Source: Pseudomonas sp. UBA5706
Lineage (GTDB): Bacteria; Pseudomonadota; Gammaproteobacteria; Pseudomonadales; Pseudomonadaceae
Length of the DNA stretch: 64,000 bases
Reading direction: 5' to 3'
NCBI RefSeq assembly: GCF_002419965.1
Contig: NZ_DIHC01000019.1
Location: 4,391-68,390 of the forward strand
Part shown: positions 8,756 to 18,047 of the stretch, one piece after another
Layout: each line of letters begins with the position of its first letter
How positions within the stretch are numbered: position 1 is the stretch's first letter
Made by a program: the position numbers and the translations under genes
The notes under the pieces: model-generated
Told to the model about the DNA's origin: nothing
Database searches by the model: none
Seen by the model: only the letters and a program-made list of their open reading frames with translations

Positions 8756-9454
8756 CTACCTACACACCCGCCAACGGCCCATGTCCACATGGAAATGATT
8801 GCGATGCGCCGCGTTGTAATCAGGGCCGAGCACGGTATGAAATTGCTGACAGGCGCCCTCCCTGACCAGCCTCAGAAATTTCCCGTTATCCCCTCCATCT
8901 TTCCAATCCTTGATTACGGAAATCCTGCGTCCGTCTGCCAGGCGAAACCCTGCGATATCCAGCGCGTTGGCCGTCGCATGCTGACTCAGGCGTCCCTCGC
9001 TGCGGTTGTAAACATTGCGGCAGGCAAAGCTGCCCAGGTGGTCGATCTGCGTGACGTTCTGCCCGAACACCGCTTGGGCCGCCGGTTGCAGCCCGTGAAT
9101 ATCGAACAGCGCGTAGGCCACCGCTAACGGGCAGGTGGACAGAAAGCTGCTGCTGAGCGCGACATCGCCGCCCTGGATGCGTACCGTGTCAGCCAAGGGA
9201 CATTTGGCTTGCCCGATGCTATCGGCCTGATGGGCATAGCGCAGCGTTGAGGTTTGCAATGCCCGGTCGCACAGTACGGGATCATCCTGCAGGCGCCAGA
9301 GCTTGAACGGGGTCAGCAGGTTTGGCTGTTCACGGACATCCAACGGTGCCCACGGATTCCAGCGACCGGGCACTGGCAGCCAGCCCTGCCGTACCGAGAC
9401 GGCAAGGCCGGCGCAAACCGAAAGGGACAGCAGCAAGCAGGTCGAACCGCGCAT
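8756..9454 (-). CDS. Extensin-like C-terminal domain protein, exported
   Basis: A 232-residue protein with a hydrophobic N-terminal signal or anchor (residues 4-22). The extensin-like domain follows (DUF882/M15-peptidase-like fold) and is seen through CPLADTVRIQGG, SQHATANALDIAGF and the C-terminal AAHRNHFHVDMGRWR. The His/Asp pattern (SxHxxxxALDIxGF and NHFHVD) matches metal-binding positions of D-Ala-D-Ala carboxypeptidase-type enzymes, so a cell-wall role is plausible. Paired cysteines suggest periplasmic folding. The name comes from resemblance to plant extensin sequences; true activity in bacteria is not settled. Confidence 0.85.
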   Translation of the reverse strand: MRGSTCLLLSLSVCAGLAVSVRQGWLPVPGRWNPWAPLDVREQPNLLTPFKLWRLQDDPVLCDRALQTSTLRYAHQADSIGQAKCPLADTVRIQGGDVALSSSFLSTCPLAVAYALFDIHGLQPAAQAVFGQNVTQIDHLGSFACRNVYNRSEGRLSQHATANALDIAGFRLADGRRISVIKDWKDGGDNGKFLRLVREGACQQFHTVLGPDYNAAHRNHFHVDMGRWRVCR

Positions 9455-9502
9455 AGGGGCTGGGTTTCCGTACTGAGGAGACAGGCTTGCAGCTAATCAA
9501 CC

Positions 9503-10390
9503 TCACAGCAGCCCGAGTTGCTCAACCTCTGGCCCACGTTCAGGGGTTGGCAACTCAGGCAGGCCTGGCAGCAGAGTCATCAACTGGCGGTGGAAACGTC
9601 GTGCAAGTTCAGGGGCCAGCACGTTATCCGGCGTGTGCAGAAAAACGTAAGGGGTACGCCCTTCCTCGATCCAGACGGCGACTTTCTGCGCCCATTGCTC
9701 GATGAAGCCGTCGTTGGCCTCCAGCTCCGGGCGCCCGATGAACCGCACTTGAGGGAATTGCGTGAGCGCTGCAGGGCGAACCGGGACTTTTGGTTTTTTC
9801 GATTGCGCGAGCAGCACCGCAGGGTCGCTGGACACGCAACTGAACAGCGGCCTCGAATCCAGGCAGATACGCTCGACACCCCGATCCAGCAGCAGGCGAT
9901 TAAGCATCCGCTCGCCCTCGCCTTTATCGAAGAAGCCCATGTTGCGCACTTCCACCGCCAGGACGCGTCCTTCCAGTGCCTGCCCCTCCAGCGCGTCGAT
10001 AAAGCAGGCCAACTCGCCAATCCGGCGCGGGGTAAAGCTTGCAGGCAATTGCAGCCACAGCGGCTGCAGGCGGGCGCCCAAAGGGGCAAGCAGTTGCACG
10101 AAGTCCTGGGCTGCGCTCAGATGCTCGCGCAGATCGCCTGCGTGACTGATGTCGCCAGGAAACTTGGCAGTGAAACGAAAATGCTCGGGCATGACCTGCG
10201 CCCAGCGCAGGACGGTGGTGTCCTTGGGGCGAGCATAGAACGTGGTATTGCCCTCAACGGCGTTGAACACCTGGGCATACAGTTCAAGCATATCGCTGGG
10301 ACGGGCATCCTGCGGGTACAGCGAATCACGCCAGGCGTTTTCACTCCAGGATGGGCAACCGATGTAGTAAGGGGGATTGGTGATATTCAA
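9503..10390 (-). CDS. DUF72 (YecE-like) protein
   Basis: A 295-residue cytoplasmic protein of the DUF72 TIM-barrel family. Typical features are YYIGCPSWSENAWRDSLYP at the N-terminus, VFNAVEGNTTFYARPK, FRFTAKFPGDISH, and PYVFLHTPDNVLAPELARRFHRQL near the C-terminus. No activity is established for the family. Its start overlaps the stop of the small gene upstream by four bases (ATGA), so the two are almost certainly cotranslated. Confidence 0.88.
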   Translation of the reverse strand: MNITNPPYYIGCPSWSENAWRDSLYPQDARPSDMLELYAQVFNAVEGNTTFYARPKDTTVLRWAQVMPEHFRFTAKFPGDISHAGDLREHLSAAQDFVQLLAPLGARLQPLWLQLPASFTPRRIGELACFIDALEGQALEGRVLAVEVRNMGFFDKGEGERMLNRLLLDRGVERICLDSRPLFSCVSSDPAVLLAQSKKPKVPVRPAALTQFPQVRFIGRPELEANDGFIEQWAQKVAVWIEEGRTPYVFLHTPDNVLAPELARRFHRQLMTLLPGLPELPTPERGPEVEQLGLL

Positions 10391-10680
10391 ACGTGCAGGT
10401 CAAGACCCGAGACTTCGAGATCCCAATCGACAAAGGTGGACGTCGTCAGATAGCTGCTCAGGGCATGCGCAACACGAGTGCTCATGGCACGGGGGAAAAT
10501 GATGTCTTGCTGGCGGGCCGGCACATTAGCGGTGCTGCCGGTGGGACGACGAGCCGTTTGCGCGACGACTTCGACCACGTCGTCGATCACCTCTTCGGAG
10601 GCGTTGTCTATCGTCGCGGGGCCTTTGCGTGGCTTGCGCTTGATCGGGTACGAACGTTGTGAAGGACCGTTGATCCGCAT
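10387..10680 (-). CDS. Small conserved hypothetical protein coupled to DUF72
   Basis: A 97-residue protein with a basic N-terminus (MRINGPSQRSYPIKRKPRKG), an acidic Val-rich stretch (NASEEVIDDVVEVVAQT) and a C-terminal helix-forming segment (RVAHALSSYLTTSTFVDWDLE). No family is recognised, and there is no signal or membrane segment. Evidence that it is real: a 4-nt overlap with the DUF72 gene, the same strand, and codon use like its neighbours. Confidence 0.7.
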   Translation of the reverse strand: MRINGPSQRSYPIKRKPRKGPATIDNASEEVIDDVVEVVAQTARRPTGSTANVPARQQDIIFPRAMSTRVAHALSSYLTTSTFVDWDLEVSGLDLHV

Positions 10681-10937
10681 CGATACTTACTCGGCGTCTT
10701 ATAATGGCAATCTAGTTTCACCCTTGCACTAAAGCAATATAGCGAACGATAACTAGACCACACTTATTGCCAATTGTTTAAAGCCCTCGGCATAAAAATG
10801 CATATTTGTCGCCGAACGGTAGCGAACGCTGTGACCCGGGTCGCAAATTGCGGGTCCAGAAGGGCTGGATTTTACCGCCCTGCAGCACGGTGTGCCGGCG
10901 CCGGCTCACTGCTGGCAAGCCATATATCGCGCACCGA

Positions 10938-11612
10938 TCAACGCGCTTTCGGGGTGGCCACCTTGTCTCGCAGATAAACGGGCTGGGCATCGTCCGCGAC
11001 AATCGCCTCGCCTCGGTGCCAGGCGAAGGCGCCGAGGGTCAGCAGATCCTGGGCGTGGGGCAACATGGCGGCATCCTGACCGGACGGCTTTACCGCGATG
11101 CGATCCGCATAACCCCAACCCGTACCGGCGCCAAACCACTGCCCCGATGCGTCAACCGGCAATGCAGCATTCTGCGGGGGCAATACCACCTCTGCGCCCA
11201 CCAGTCGCATTTCCCCGGCGCTCTCGCGATAGCAGCCCCAGTACACCTCATCCATGCGCGCATCGATGGCAGCAGCCACCTGACTGACACCGTTCTCGCG
11301 CAGGGCGCGTTGCGCCAAGACCGCCAGGTTCGACACCGGCAGCACCGGCCGGTCAAGACCGAACGCCAGGCCCTGCACCACCCCGATGGCAATGCGCACG
11401 CCGGTAAACGCACCCGGGCCGCGACCAAAGGCGATGGCGTCCAGGGCCGACAAGCCGATACCCGCCTCGGCCAGCAAATCCTTGATCATAGGCAACAGTT
11501 TCTGCGCATGCAGACGCGGGATCACCTCATAGTGAGTCAGCACCTTGCCGTCGTGCAGCAGGGCGACTGAGCAGGCTTCGGTGGCAGTATCCAGGGCCAG
11601 CAAGGTTGTCAT
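10938..11612 (-). CDS. tsaB: tRNA threonylcarbamoyladenosine biosynthesis protein TsaB
   Basis: A 224-residue ASKHA-fold protein that partners TsaD and TsaE to install t6A37 in ANN-decoding tRNAs. Diagnostic segments are MTTLLALDTATEACSVALL at the N-terminus, HAQKLLPMI, and AFGRGPGAFTGVRIAIGVVQGLAF. It lacks the TsaD metal-binding His pair, as expected. ATG 11612 is chosen over the longer frame to 11687 because it begins with the conserved LLALDTAT strand. It lies downstream of adk on the same strand, separated by a terminator-like hairpin. Confidence 0.93.
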   Translation of the reverse strand: MTTLLALDTATEACSVALLHDGKVLTHYEVIPRLHAQKLLPMIKDLLAEAGIGLSALDAIAFGRGPGAFTGVRIAIGVVQGLAFGLDRPVLPVSNLAVLAQRALRENGVSQVAAAIDARMDEVYWGCYRESAGEMRLVGAEVVLPPQNAALPVDASGQWFGAGTGWGYADRIAVKPSGQDAAMLPHAQDLLTLGAFAWHRGEAIVADDAQPVYLRDKVATPKAR

Positions 11613-11675
11613 CGGGGTTTCCACGGTTGAGCGAAGAGGAATGGCTGAGTGAGGCTGCGTTAAAAGGCCGCGCAT

Positions 11676-11710
11676 TATAAACAACAACGACCCGCAAGCG
11701 GGCCGTTGTT
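11676..11710 (-). terminator. Hairpin terminator after adk
   Basis: On the minus strand AACAACGGCCCGC pairs with GCGGGTCGTTGTT (one mismatch, tiny loop), followed by the T-rich GTTTATAATG. It is placed 17 bp after the adk stop. TATAAT at 11679-11674 on the same strand could be a -10 box for tsaB, but no good -35 box is spaced to match. Confidence 0.7.
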
Positions 11711-11726
11711 CACTGCGCCGCGAGGA

Positions 11727-12374
11727 TCAGGCCAGTGCTGCGTTAACCTTGGCTGTGATGTCCTCGACGGAGCCGACACCTTCGATGCTTCGGAACTTCG
11801 GCGTGCCGTCTTTGCTTTGCAGCTGCTGGTAGAACGTGACCAGCGGCTTGGTCTGCGCGTGATAGACCGACAGGCGATGGCGCACGGTTTCTTCGACGTC
11901 ATCCTTGCGCTGAACCAGCGGTTCCCCTGTCACATCGTCCACACCTTCGACTTTCGGCGGGTTGAAGACAGTGTGATAAACGCGCCCCGAACCTTCATGC
12001 ACGCGACGGCCGGAAATACGCTTGACGATCTCTTCGTCGTCGACCTTGATCTCGATCACGTAATCGATCGCTAGGCCCGCATTTTTCAAGGCTTCAGCCT
12101 GAGGGATGGTGCGTGGAAAACCGTCGAACAGGCAACCATTGGCGCAGTCAGGTTGCGACAGGCGATCCTTGATCAGACCGATAATCAGGTCATCGGAAAC
12201 CAGACCGCCACTGTCCATGACGCTCTTGGCTTTCAAGCCCAGCTCGGTGCCGGCCTTGACCGCTGCGCGCAGCATGTCGCCGGTGGAGATTTGCGGAATG
12301 TCGAACTTCTTGGTGATGAACGTAGCCTGAGTACCTTTACCGGCCCCGGGAGCTCCCAGCAGAATCACGCGCAT
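11727..12374 (-). CDS. adk: Adenylate kinase
   Basis: A 215-residue enzyme interconverting ATP + AMP and 2 ADP. The P-loop GAPGAGKGTQ is at residues 7-16, STGDMLRAAV is in the AMP-binding domain, FDGFPRT follows, then RISGRRVHEGSGRVYH at the start of the LID. The LID lacks the zinc cysteines of Gram-positive enzymes. AGGAG lies just upstream of ATG 12374; five more codons in frame upstream are less likely to be used. Confidence 0.97.
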   Translation of the reverse strand: MRVILLGAPGAGKGTQATFITKKFDIPQISTGDMLRAAVKAGTELGLKAKSVMDSGGLVSDDLIIGLIKDRLSQPDCANGCLFDGFPRTIPQAEALKNAGLAIDYVIEIKVDDEEIVKRISGRRVHEGSGRVYHTVFNPPKVEGVDDVTGEPLVQRKDDVEETVRHRLSVYHAQTKPLVTFYQQLQSKDGTPKFRSIEGVGSVEDITAKVNAALA

Positions 12375-12658
12375 TGTTGTGCTCCTCAATTTTTATAGAG
12401 ATTTCGTCGGATTCGCCTGAATGGGGCCAATCGCGTAAAAAATGAACTGACCCAACGGCCAAAGGCTGATCAAGATACACAGCCGATTCATGCCGCACAA
12501 GACGCCAAAAGTCGCAGCAACCCGCTAAAAACCAGTCGCTTGCTATCGATCAATACTTCCGTCGAACGCGGCGCAACACCGGGCAGCGATGGCGCCGCCG
12601 ACGAGCCCCGCGTTGCGAGGCAAAGACCATGGTCCTTACCCGCATCGCAAAACCCGCA

Positions 12659-15295
12659 TCAACCCGTGTTACGCAAACCCGCGGCAATGCCTGCGACAGA
12701 CACCAGCAGTGCCTGTACCAAAGGACTGTCCAGACTCGTCTCCTGCCTGCGTGAACGTGCCAGCAACTCGGCCTGCAATAGATGAAGAGGATCAAGGTAG
12801 GTATTGCGCAGGCTAATGAACTCCAGCGTCTCGGGGCTATGGGCCAGCAACTGCGATTGGCCGGTCAGGCCGAGCACCACGTTGCAAGCCTGCGACAATA
12901 GGTCGCGCAAATGTGCACCCAAATGCAGCAGCCCAGGCTCGACCAGACGCTCGTCGTAGAGCTGCGCGATGTCGCTGTCCGCCTTGGCCAGCACCATTTC
13001 GAGCATGTCGATGCGCGTGCGGAAGAATGGCCACTGCTCGCGCATCTGCCCGAGCAGCTCACCCTGGCCTCGCTCCAGCGCCTTGTTCAGAGCACGTTCC
13101 CAGCCTAGCCAGGCGGGTAGCATCAAGCGTGTCTGAGTCCAGGCGAAGATCCACGGAATCGCCCGCAGACTCTCGACACCGCCCTCACGGCGCTTGGCAG
13201 GACGACTGCCCAGCGGCAACCGCCCCAGCTCCTGTTCCGGCGTAGCCTGGCGGAAGTAGTCGACGAATTCGGGATTGTCCCGGACCACGGCCCGATAAGC
13301 CTTCACGCCATCTGCCGCCAATTCATCCATCATCTTGCGCCATGCTGGCTCAGGAAGGGGTGGCGGTTGCAACGTCGCTTCCAGCACGGCGGCCAGGTAG
13401 AGGTTGAGATTTTGTTCGGCGATGTCCGGTAAACCGAACTTGAAGCGGATCATCTCGCCTTGCTCGGTGGTGCGAAAGCGCCCGGCGACCGATCCCGGTG
13501 GCTGCGACAGGATCGCAGCGTGAGCCGGTCCACCGCCACGCCCTACAGTGCCGCCACGCCCATGAAACAACAGCAGCTCGACTTGCTGTGCGCGGCAGAT
13601 ATCCACCAGTTTTTCCTGGGCCCGATACTGCGCCCAGGCGGCGGCCGTGGTGCCCGCGTCCTTGGCCGAATCGGAATAACCGATCATCACTTCCTGCGGG
13701 CCGTGAAGGCGCAGGCGATAACCGGGCAGACTAAGCAGATGTTCGATCACAGGCCCGGCGTTATCCAGGTCGGCAAGGGTTTCGAACAGCGGCACCACGC
13801 GCATGGGCCGCTGCAGACCGGCTTCCTTGAGCAGCAGTTGCACGGCCAGCACATCGGAGGCCGCACCGGCCATGGAGATCACGTAGGAGCCTAGCGAAGC
13901 CGCTGGAGCAGCGGCCACTTCACGACACGTCGCCAGCACTTCGGCGGTGTCGCCAGCCGGCTGGAAATGCGCAGGCAACAGCGGCCGCTTGTTACTCAGC
14001 TCACGCAACAGAAACTCGATGCGCGCTTGCTCGTCCCACTCGTTATAGCGGCCAAGCCCCAGATAGTCGGTAATCTCGGTCATCGCCGCGCTGTGGCGGG
14101 TGGAATCCTGACGCACATCGAGCTTGACCAGAAATAACCCGAAGGTAACGGCACGACGCAGACAGTCGAGCAGCGGGCCGTCGGCAATCACGCCCATGCC
14201 GCACTCGTGCAATGACTGGAAACACAATTGCAGAGGCTCAAGCAATTCACGGTTACTGTTAAGCACACCTTCCGGCGCAGGTTGAGTGACGCTCAGCGAG
14301 GCATGGGCCCAGTTGCGCGTCGCGCGCAGGCGCTCGCGCAGCTGTTTCAAAACGCTGCGATAAGGCTCGGCGCTCTCTCCGGCCACCGCCAGCAGCGCGG
14401 GGTTGGCCTGTTGCATCGACAGCTCGGCGGCCAATTGGTCGACATCGCGCAAATACAAGTCGGCGGCCATCCAGCGCGCCAGCAACAGCACCTCGCGGGT
14501 GACGGCGGCCGTGACGTTCGGGTTGCCGTCGCGGTCCCCGCCCATCCATGAAGCGAAACGGATGGGTGCCGCTTCCAGCGGTAAATGCAGGCCAGTGGCG
14601 GCATGCAGCGCATGGTCGGCCTTGCGCAGGTAATTGGGGATGGCCTGCCACAGCGAGTTCTCGATCACCGCGAAGCCCCACTTCGCCTCGTCCACCGGGG
14701 TGGGACGAACGCGACGGATTTCTTCGGTGTGCCATGCTTCGGCGATCAGACGCTGCAGGCGCTCGATAATCTGTTCACGCTCGTGTCGGTTCAGGTCGCG
14801 ATGATCCAGAGCAGTCAACTGGGCGGCAATGGCATCGTATTTCTGGATTAGCGTGCGTCGCGCCACTTCGGTGGGATGCGCAGTCAGCACCAGCTCGATC
14901 TCCAGCTTGCCCAATTGCCGGGCCAAGCTTTCAGGTGACTGCCCGGACTGCTTCAAACGCTCGAGCAGCTCAGGCAGCACCCGCGATTCAAAAGGCTGTG
15001 GTTTGCTGTCGTCGCGTCGGTGAATCAGTTGGTATTGCTCAGCGATGTTGGCCAGGTTGAGGAACTGGTTGAACGCCCGCGCCACCGGCAGCAGTTCGTC
15101 TTCACTCAGGCTCTCCAGGTTAGAACTCAACTGCTCGGTGTTTTGCGTCGAACCCTTGCGTCCAGCTTTAGCGCTCTTGCGGATACGCTCGATCTTTTCA
15201 AGAAAATCAGCCCCGTGCTGATCGCGAATAGTGTTGCCCAGCAGCTCACCCAACAGGTGAACGTCCTCGCGCAATCGTGCGTCGATGTCAGCCAT
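12659..15295 (-). CDS. ppc: Phosphoenolpyruvate carboxylase
   Basis: An 878-residue cytoplasmic enzyme that carboxylates phosphoenolpyruvate to oxaloacetate, refilling the TCA cycle. The two active-site signatures are VLTAHPTEVARRTL (catalytic His) and, in the C-terminal half, VMIGYSDSAKDAG and LLFHGRGGTVGRGGGP. It ends in the expected GLRNTG. AAGGAGAACGCTGG precedes ATG 15295 at good spacing. It is separated from adk by about 280 bp in which I see no gene. Confidence 0.97.
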   Translation of the reverse strand: MADIDARLREDVHLLGELLGNTIRDQHGADFLEKIERIRKSAKAGRKGSTQNTEQLSSNLESLSEDELLPVARAFNQFLNLANIAEQYQLIHRRDDSKPQPFESRVLPELLERLKQSGQSPESLARQLGKLEIELVLTAHPTEVARRTLIQKYDAIAAQLTALDHRDLNRHEREQIIERLQRLIAEAWHTEEIRRVRPTPVDEAKWGFAVIENSLWQAIPNYLRKADHALHAATGLHLPLEAAPIRFASWMGGDRDGNPNVTAAVTREVLLLARWMAADLYLRDVDQLAAELSMQQANPALLAVAGESAEPYRSVLKQLRERLRATRNWAHASLSVTQPAPEGVLNSNRELLEPLQLCFQSLHECGMGVIADGPLLDCLRRAVTFGLFLVKLDVRQDSTRHSAAMTEITDYLGLGRYNEWDEQARIEFLLRELSNKRPLLPAHFQPAGDTAEVLATCREVAAAPAASLGSYVISMAGAASDVLAVQLLLKEAGLQRPMRVVPLFETLADLDNAGPVIEHLLSLPGYRLRLHGPQEVMIGYSDSAKDAGTTAAAWAQYRAQEKLVDICRAQQVELLLFHGRGGTVGRGGGPAHAAILSQPPGSVAGRFRTTEQGEMIRFKFGLPDIAEQNLNLYLAAVLEATLQPPPLPEPAWRKMMDELAADGVKAYRAVVRDNPEFVDYFRQATPEQELGRLPLGSRPAKRREGGVESLRAIPWIFAWTQTRLMLPAWLGWERALNKALERGQGELLGQMREQWPFFRTRIDMLEMVLAKADSDIAQLYDERLVEPGLLHLGAHLRDLLSQACNVVLGLTGQSQLLAHSPETLEFISLRNTYLDPLHLLQAELLARSRRQETSLDSPLVQALLVSVAGIAAGLRNTG

Positions 15296-15528
15296 CCAGC
15301 GTTCTCCTTCAGCGTTTTATTGTTGTGTCCTGAGTCAGTTCGGCGACCCGAAACTGAACGCCCTCGTAAGTTGTGCCTCTATCTAGGTGTATAGAGCGAC
15401 AAATGCATGCCCGCACGCAAGCCTTTGCGGTCTACCTGCCGCGAGCAGAGCAATCTCACCGACGAGTCCTGCGAGGGCTCGAAAACTCGCCCAAGCCCGC
15501 TGCCGTGCGGGTCGTTGAAGAGGTCGTT

Positions 15529-15873
15529 ATGAAAATCCGTGAGCTGGCAACACACTGGGAAGACTCCGCCAAAGGTCGCCTGACCAAGACTGGTTACGCG
15601 GTTCACCTGGATGTCGAAGCTGCGGCGCGCCTGGCCGCGGTTGCCGAAATGTACCCCAAGCGCTCCGCCGAAGAATTGCTCGGAGAACTGATCGGCGCTG
15701 CCCTTGAAGAACTGGAAGCCAGCTTTCCGTATATCCAGGGCCAGCACGTGGTCGCAACGGATGAGGAAGGCAACCCCTTGTACGAAGACGTCGGTCCGAC
15801 GCCTCGCTTTCTCGCCCTGTCGCGCCGTTATTTGCAGGATTTGGCAGAGCAGCAGGACGGCTCCCAACACTGA
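15529..15873 (+). CDS. Small conserved Pseudomonas protein, sometimes labelled pilin assembly/type 1 pili tip component
   Basis: A 114-residue soluble protein starting MKIRELATHWEDSAKGRL, with helical EMYPKRSAEELLGELIGAALEELE and a C-terminal segment NPLYEDVGPTPRFLALSRRYL. I recall relatives in Pseudomonas annotated as a pilin-assembly or pili-tip component, but nothing in the sequence (no signal peptide, no pilin or usher-type fold) supports that, so function is best called unknown. The frame is open from 15373; ATG 15529 is preferred because GAAGAGG sits 5 bases upstream. It is divergent from ppc. Confidence 0.8.
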   Translation: MKIRELATHWEDSAKGRLTKTGYAVHLDVEAAARLAAVAEMYPKRSAEELLGELIGAALEELEASFPYIQGQHVVATDEEGNPLYEDVGPTPRFLALSRRYLQDLAEQQDGSQH

Positions 15874-16152
15874 AAGCGACGTCGTTTTCAGACCATTAAA
15901 ACTCCGGCGCCCTGCGTGAGAAGCGGGTCTGACCCGTCATTTTTTGCGCCAATATCCAAGCGCCACATTTACATCGCGCAACAAAAGTTAGGCAATTAAG
16001 AGCGAAAAGGTCTGAACTATTCAAAAATTGCGCAGGTCCGAGCAGTTAGCCATTACAGAAAAAAGCCGACAGGTGGCAGCAGAAGTTGATTCGCTGAAGT
16101 CCCCGCCAAGGCCCGCACTGAAATGGAAAAATCTAGCCTCAGGAGTTTCAAA

Positions 16153-16578
16153 ATGGAGTTGACCACCATGAACATCCGTACTGCCAACACCACGTCCAAA
16201 AGTCTTCGCGGGCTGAAAATGGCCGCGCTGGCCGTGGGCACTAGCCTGTTGCTCGCCGGTTGCGCGGGCAAGCCGCCGAGCGAGCAATACGCCGTGACGC
16301 AATCGGCGGTCAACGCTGCCGTCAGCGCAGGTGGTACCGAGTACGCAGCGGTCGAGATGAAGTCGGCGCAAGACAAGTTCAAGCAAGCAGAACTTGCCAT
16401 GCAGGAAAAGAAATACGACGAAGCCCGCACTCTCGCAGAGCAAGCCGAATGGGACGCTCGTGTAGCCGAGCGTAAATCGCAAGCAGCCAAGGCCCAAAAA
16501 GCGGTGCAGGATGCTCGTCAGGGCGTCAATGAGCTGCGTGAAGAAGGTCTGCGCCAGGTTCAACCGGTCAGCCAATAA
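16153..16578 (+). CDS. DUF4398 lipoprotein, partner of the LptF-like gene
   Basis: A 141-residue predicted lipoprotein with signal sequence ALAVGTSLLLAGC; the Cys is the lipidation site. The remainder is a DUF4398 helical domain rich in Ala/Lys/Glu (KFKQAELAMQEKKYDEAR, RKSQAAKAQKAVQDARQGV), predicted to form a coiled coil in the periplasm. ATG 16153 is picked because AGGAG lies 7 bases upstream; 16123 and 16168 are alternatives. It is followed after 46 bp by an OmpA-like lipoprotein with a related N-terminal half, the arrangement of PA3691-lptF in P. aeruginosa (gene order from memory). Confidence 0.85.
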   Translation: MELTTMNIRTANTTSKSLRGLKMAALAVGTSLLLAGCAGKPPSEQYAVTQSAVNAAVSAGGTEYAAVEMKSAQDKFKQAELAMQEKKYDEARTLAEQAEWDARVAERKSQAAKAQKAVQDARQGVNELREEGLRQVQPVSQ

Positions 16579-16624
16579 CACTTCGCACTCTCTGCACTGC
16601 CATCGATTTAAAGGACGAACTATT

Positions 16625-17407
16625 ATGCGTAAACAAGTACTGATTCCTGCCCTGCTGGCCCTGAGCGTTGGTCTGGCTGCCTGCTCCTCGCAACCAAACG
16701 TGAACCTGGAACAGGCACGTACCAACTTCTCGGCGCTGCAAAGCAACCCAAAATCCAATGATCTGGCGGCACTGGAAACCAAGGACGCCAGCGATTGGCT
16801 GAATAAGGCAGACGCTGCTTATCGCGACAAGGAAAACGAGAAGAAGGTCGATCAACTGGCTTACCTGACTAACCAGCGCGTTGAGCTGGCCAAGCAGACC
16901 ATCAATCTGAAGACTGCTGAAAACGATCTGAAAAACGCCTCTGCCCAACGCGCACAAGCTCGTCTGGACGCCCGTGACGCGCAGATCAAGGCCCTGCAGA
17001 ACAGCCTGAATGCCAAGCAAACCGAACGCGGTACGCTGGTCACATTCGGTGACGTACTGTTCGACCTGAACAAGGCTGAGCTGAAGTCTGCCGGTCTGGT
17101 CAACGTGAACAAACTGGCCCAGTTCCTTCAGGAAAACCCTGATCGCAAGGTCATCGTTGAGGGCTACACCGACAGCACCGGTTCGGCAACTTACAACCAA
17201 TCGCTGTCCGAGCGCCGCGCAAGCTCGGTGCGTCTGGCACTGGTGAAAATGGGCGTTAGTCCCGATCGCGTAGTGTCGCAGGGCTACGGCAAGGAATATC
17301 CGGTCGCTGACAACACCAGCGCGTCGGGTCGTGCCATGAATCGTCGTGTGGAAGTGACCATTTCCAACGACAACCAGCCGGTCGCGCCGCGTTCGTCGAT
17401 GCACTAA
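16625..17407 (+). CDS. lptF: OmpA-family lipoprotein, LptF-like
   Basis: A 260-residue outer-membrane lipoprotein: lipobox LSVGLAAC with Cys20, then a DUF4398-like coiled helical region about residues 25-130. The C-terminal OmpA peptidoglycan-binding domain starts VTFGDVLFDLNKAELKSAG, with VEGYTDSTGSATYNQSLSERRA and NRRVEVTI. P. aeruginosa LptF is known for AlgU-linked expression and stress survival. I see no convincing AlgU promoter upstream here, so regulation is left open. The symbol is assigned by architecture and neighbours. Confidence 0.85.
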   Translation: MRKQVLIPALLALSVGLAACSSQPNVNLEQARTNFSALQSNPKSNDLAALETKDASDWLNKADAAYRDKENEKKVDQLAYLTNQRVELAKQTINLKTAENDLKNASAQRAQARLDARDAQIKALQNSLNAKQTERGTLVTFGDVLFDLNKAELKSAGLVNVNKLAQFLQENPDRKVIVEGYTDSTGSATYNQSLSERRASSVRLALVKMGVSPDRVVSQGYGKEYPVADNTSASGRAMNRRVEVTISNDNQPVAPRSSMH

Positions 17408-17428
17408 TCCGGTCGTAGCAGCACACTG

Positions 17429-17466
17429 AAAAGCCCCGCCTGCTGACGAGCAGGTGGGGCTTTTTT
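17429..17466 (+). terminator. Rho-independent terminator after lptF
   Basis: A 12-bp stem GCCCCGCCTGCT / AGCAGGTGGGGC (one G-T pair) with loop GACG and six T residues, 21 bp after the lptF stop. Confidence 0.92.
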
Positions 17467-17720
17467 GTGGGTGCGATCTGGGCTCAGCGTGCCGGCTGTG
17501 CTCAGGTTGCACTCAAGCGCATGCGGCGGCGTCTAAACCAGTGCGTAAAGAGCAACGGCAGGTACAGGAGATTTGAGGGTCAATCCCATTCGCGCAGGAG
17601 TCCGGCTTGGCGGCGCGACGTGCGCACGGTTTACCGCCAACAAGCCAGGCAGCAACAGGCAAGCAGCATGTACGCTCTACCCTGCGCGTCAAAGATAGCG
17701 AATGCTGCTGTGTTCCGACT
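17467..17720. other. Non-coding gap, nothing recognised
   Basis: This stretch lies between the lptF terminator and the end of the convergent small membrane-protein gene. Short open frames exist but lack ribosome-binding sites and recognisable sequence. No repeat, tRNA or strong promoter was seen. Confidence 0.5.
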
Positions 17721-18047
17721 TCACTGCAGCTGCCGCGGCGTCTGCTGTCCCATGCAACGCACGGCCTGTTGTCGCGCGTTGACCAGCACCCCACTCAGGC
17801 CCTTCTGTTCGGTATCGAACAGCACCATCACGCCCTCTACGCAACGAGCGACCTGCGGCGCAGGCTCCAGCGCCACTTTGTAATCCTCACCCGGAACCGT
17901 CTTGAGCATCGTGAACTGGCTTAGCTCAAGCGCATCCTGCGGTTTGGCAAAGTGCAGATAGCCGTAGTACCACAGCACACCTACCGTCCCGAAAATGCAG
18001 GCGATGCCGGTGAGAATCTGGGGGATGAGGTTACGCTCTTCAGTCAT
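17721..18047 (-). CDS. Small single-pass membrane protein of unknown function
   Basis: A 108-residue protein. A short charged N-terminus (MTEERNLIPQ) is followed by one membrane segment (about residues 10-31, ILTGIACIFGTVGVLWYYGYL). A soluble domain with two Cys residues (VARCVEGVMVLFDTEQKGL, AVRCMGQQ) would then face the periplasm. No family is recognised. Its start overlaps the stop of the hydrolase gene by four bases, so it is the second gene of that transcript. Confidence 0.75.
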   Translation of the reverse strand: MTEERNLIPQILTGIACIFGTVGVLWYYGYLHFAKPQDALELSQFTMLKTVPGEDYKVALEPAPQVARCVEGVMVLFDTEQKGLSGVLVNARQQAVRCMGQQTPRQLQ

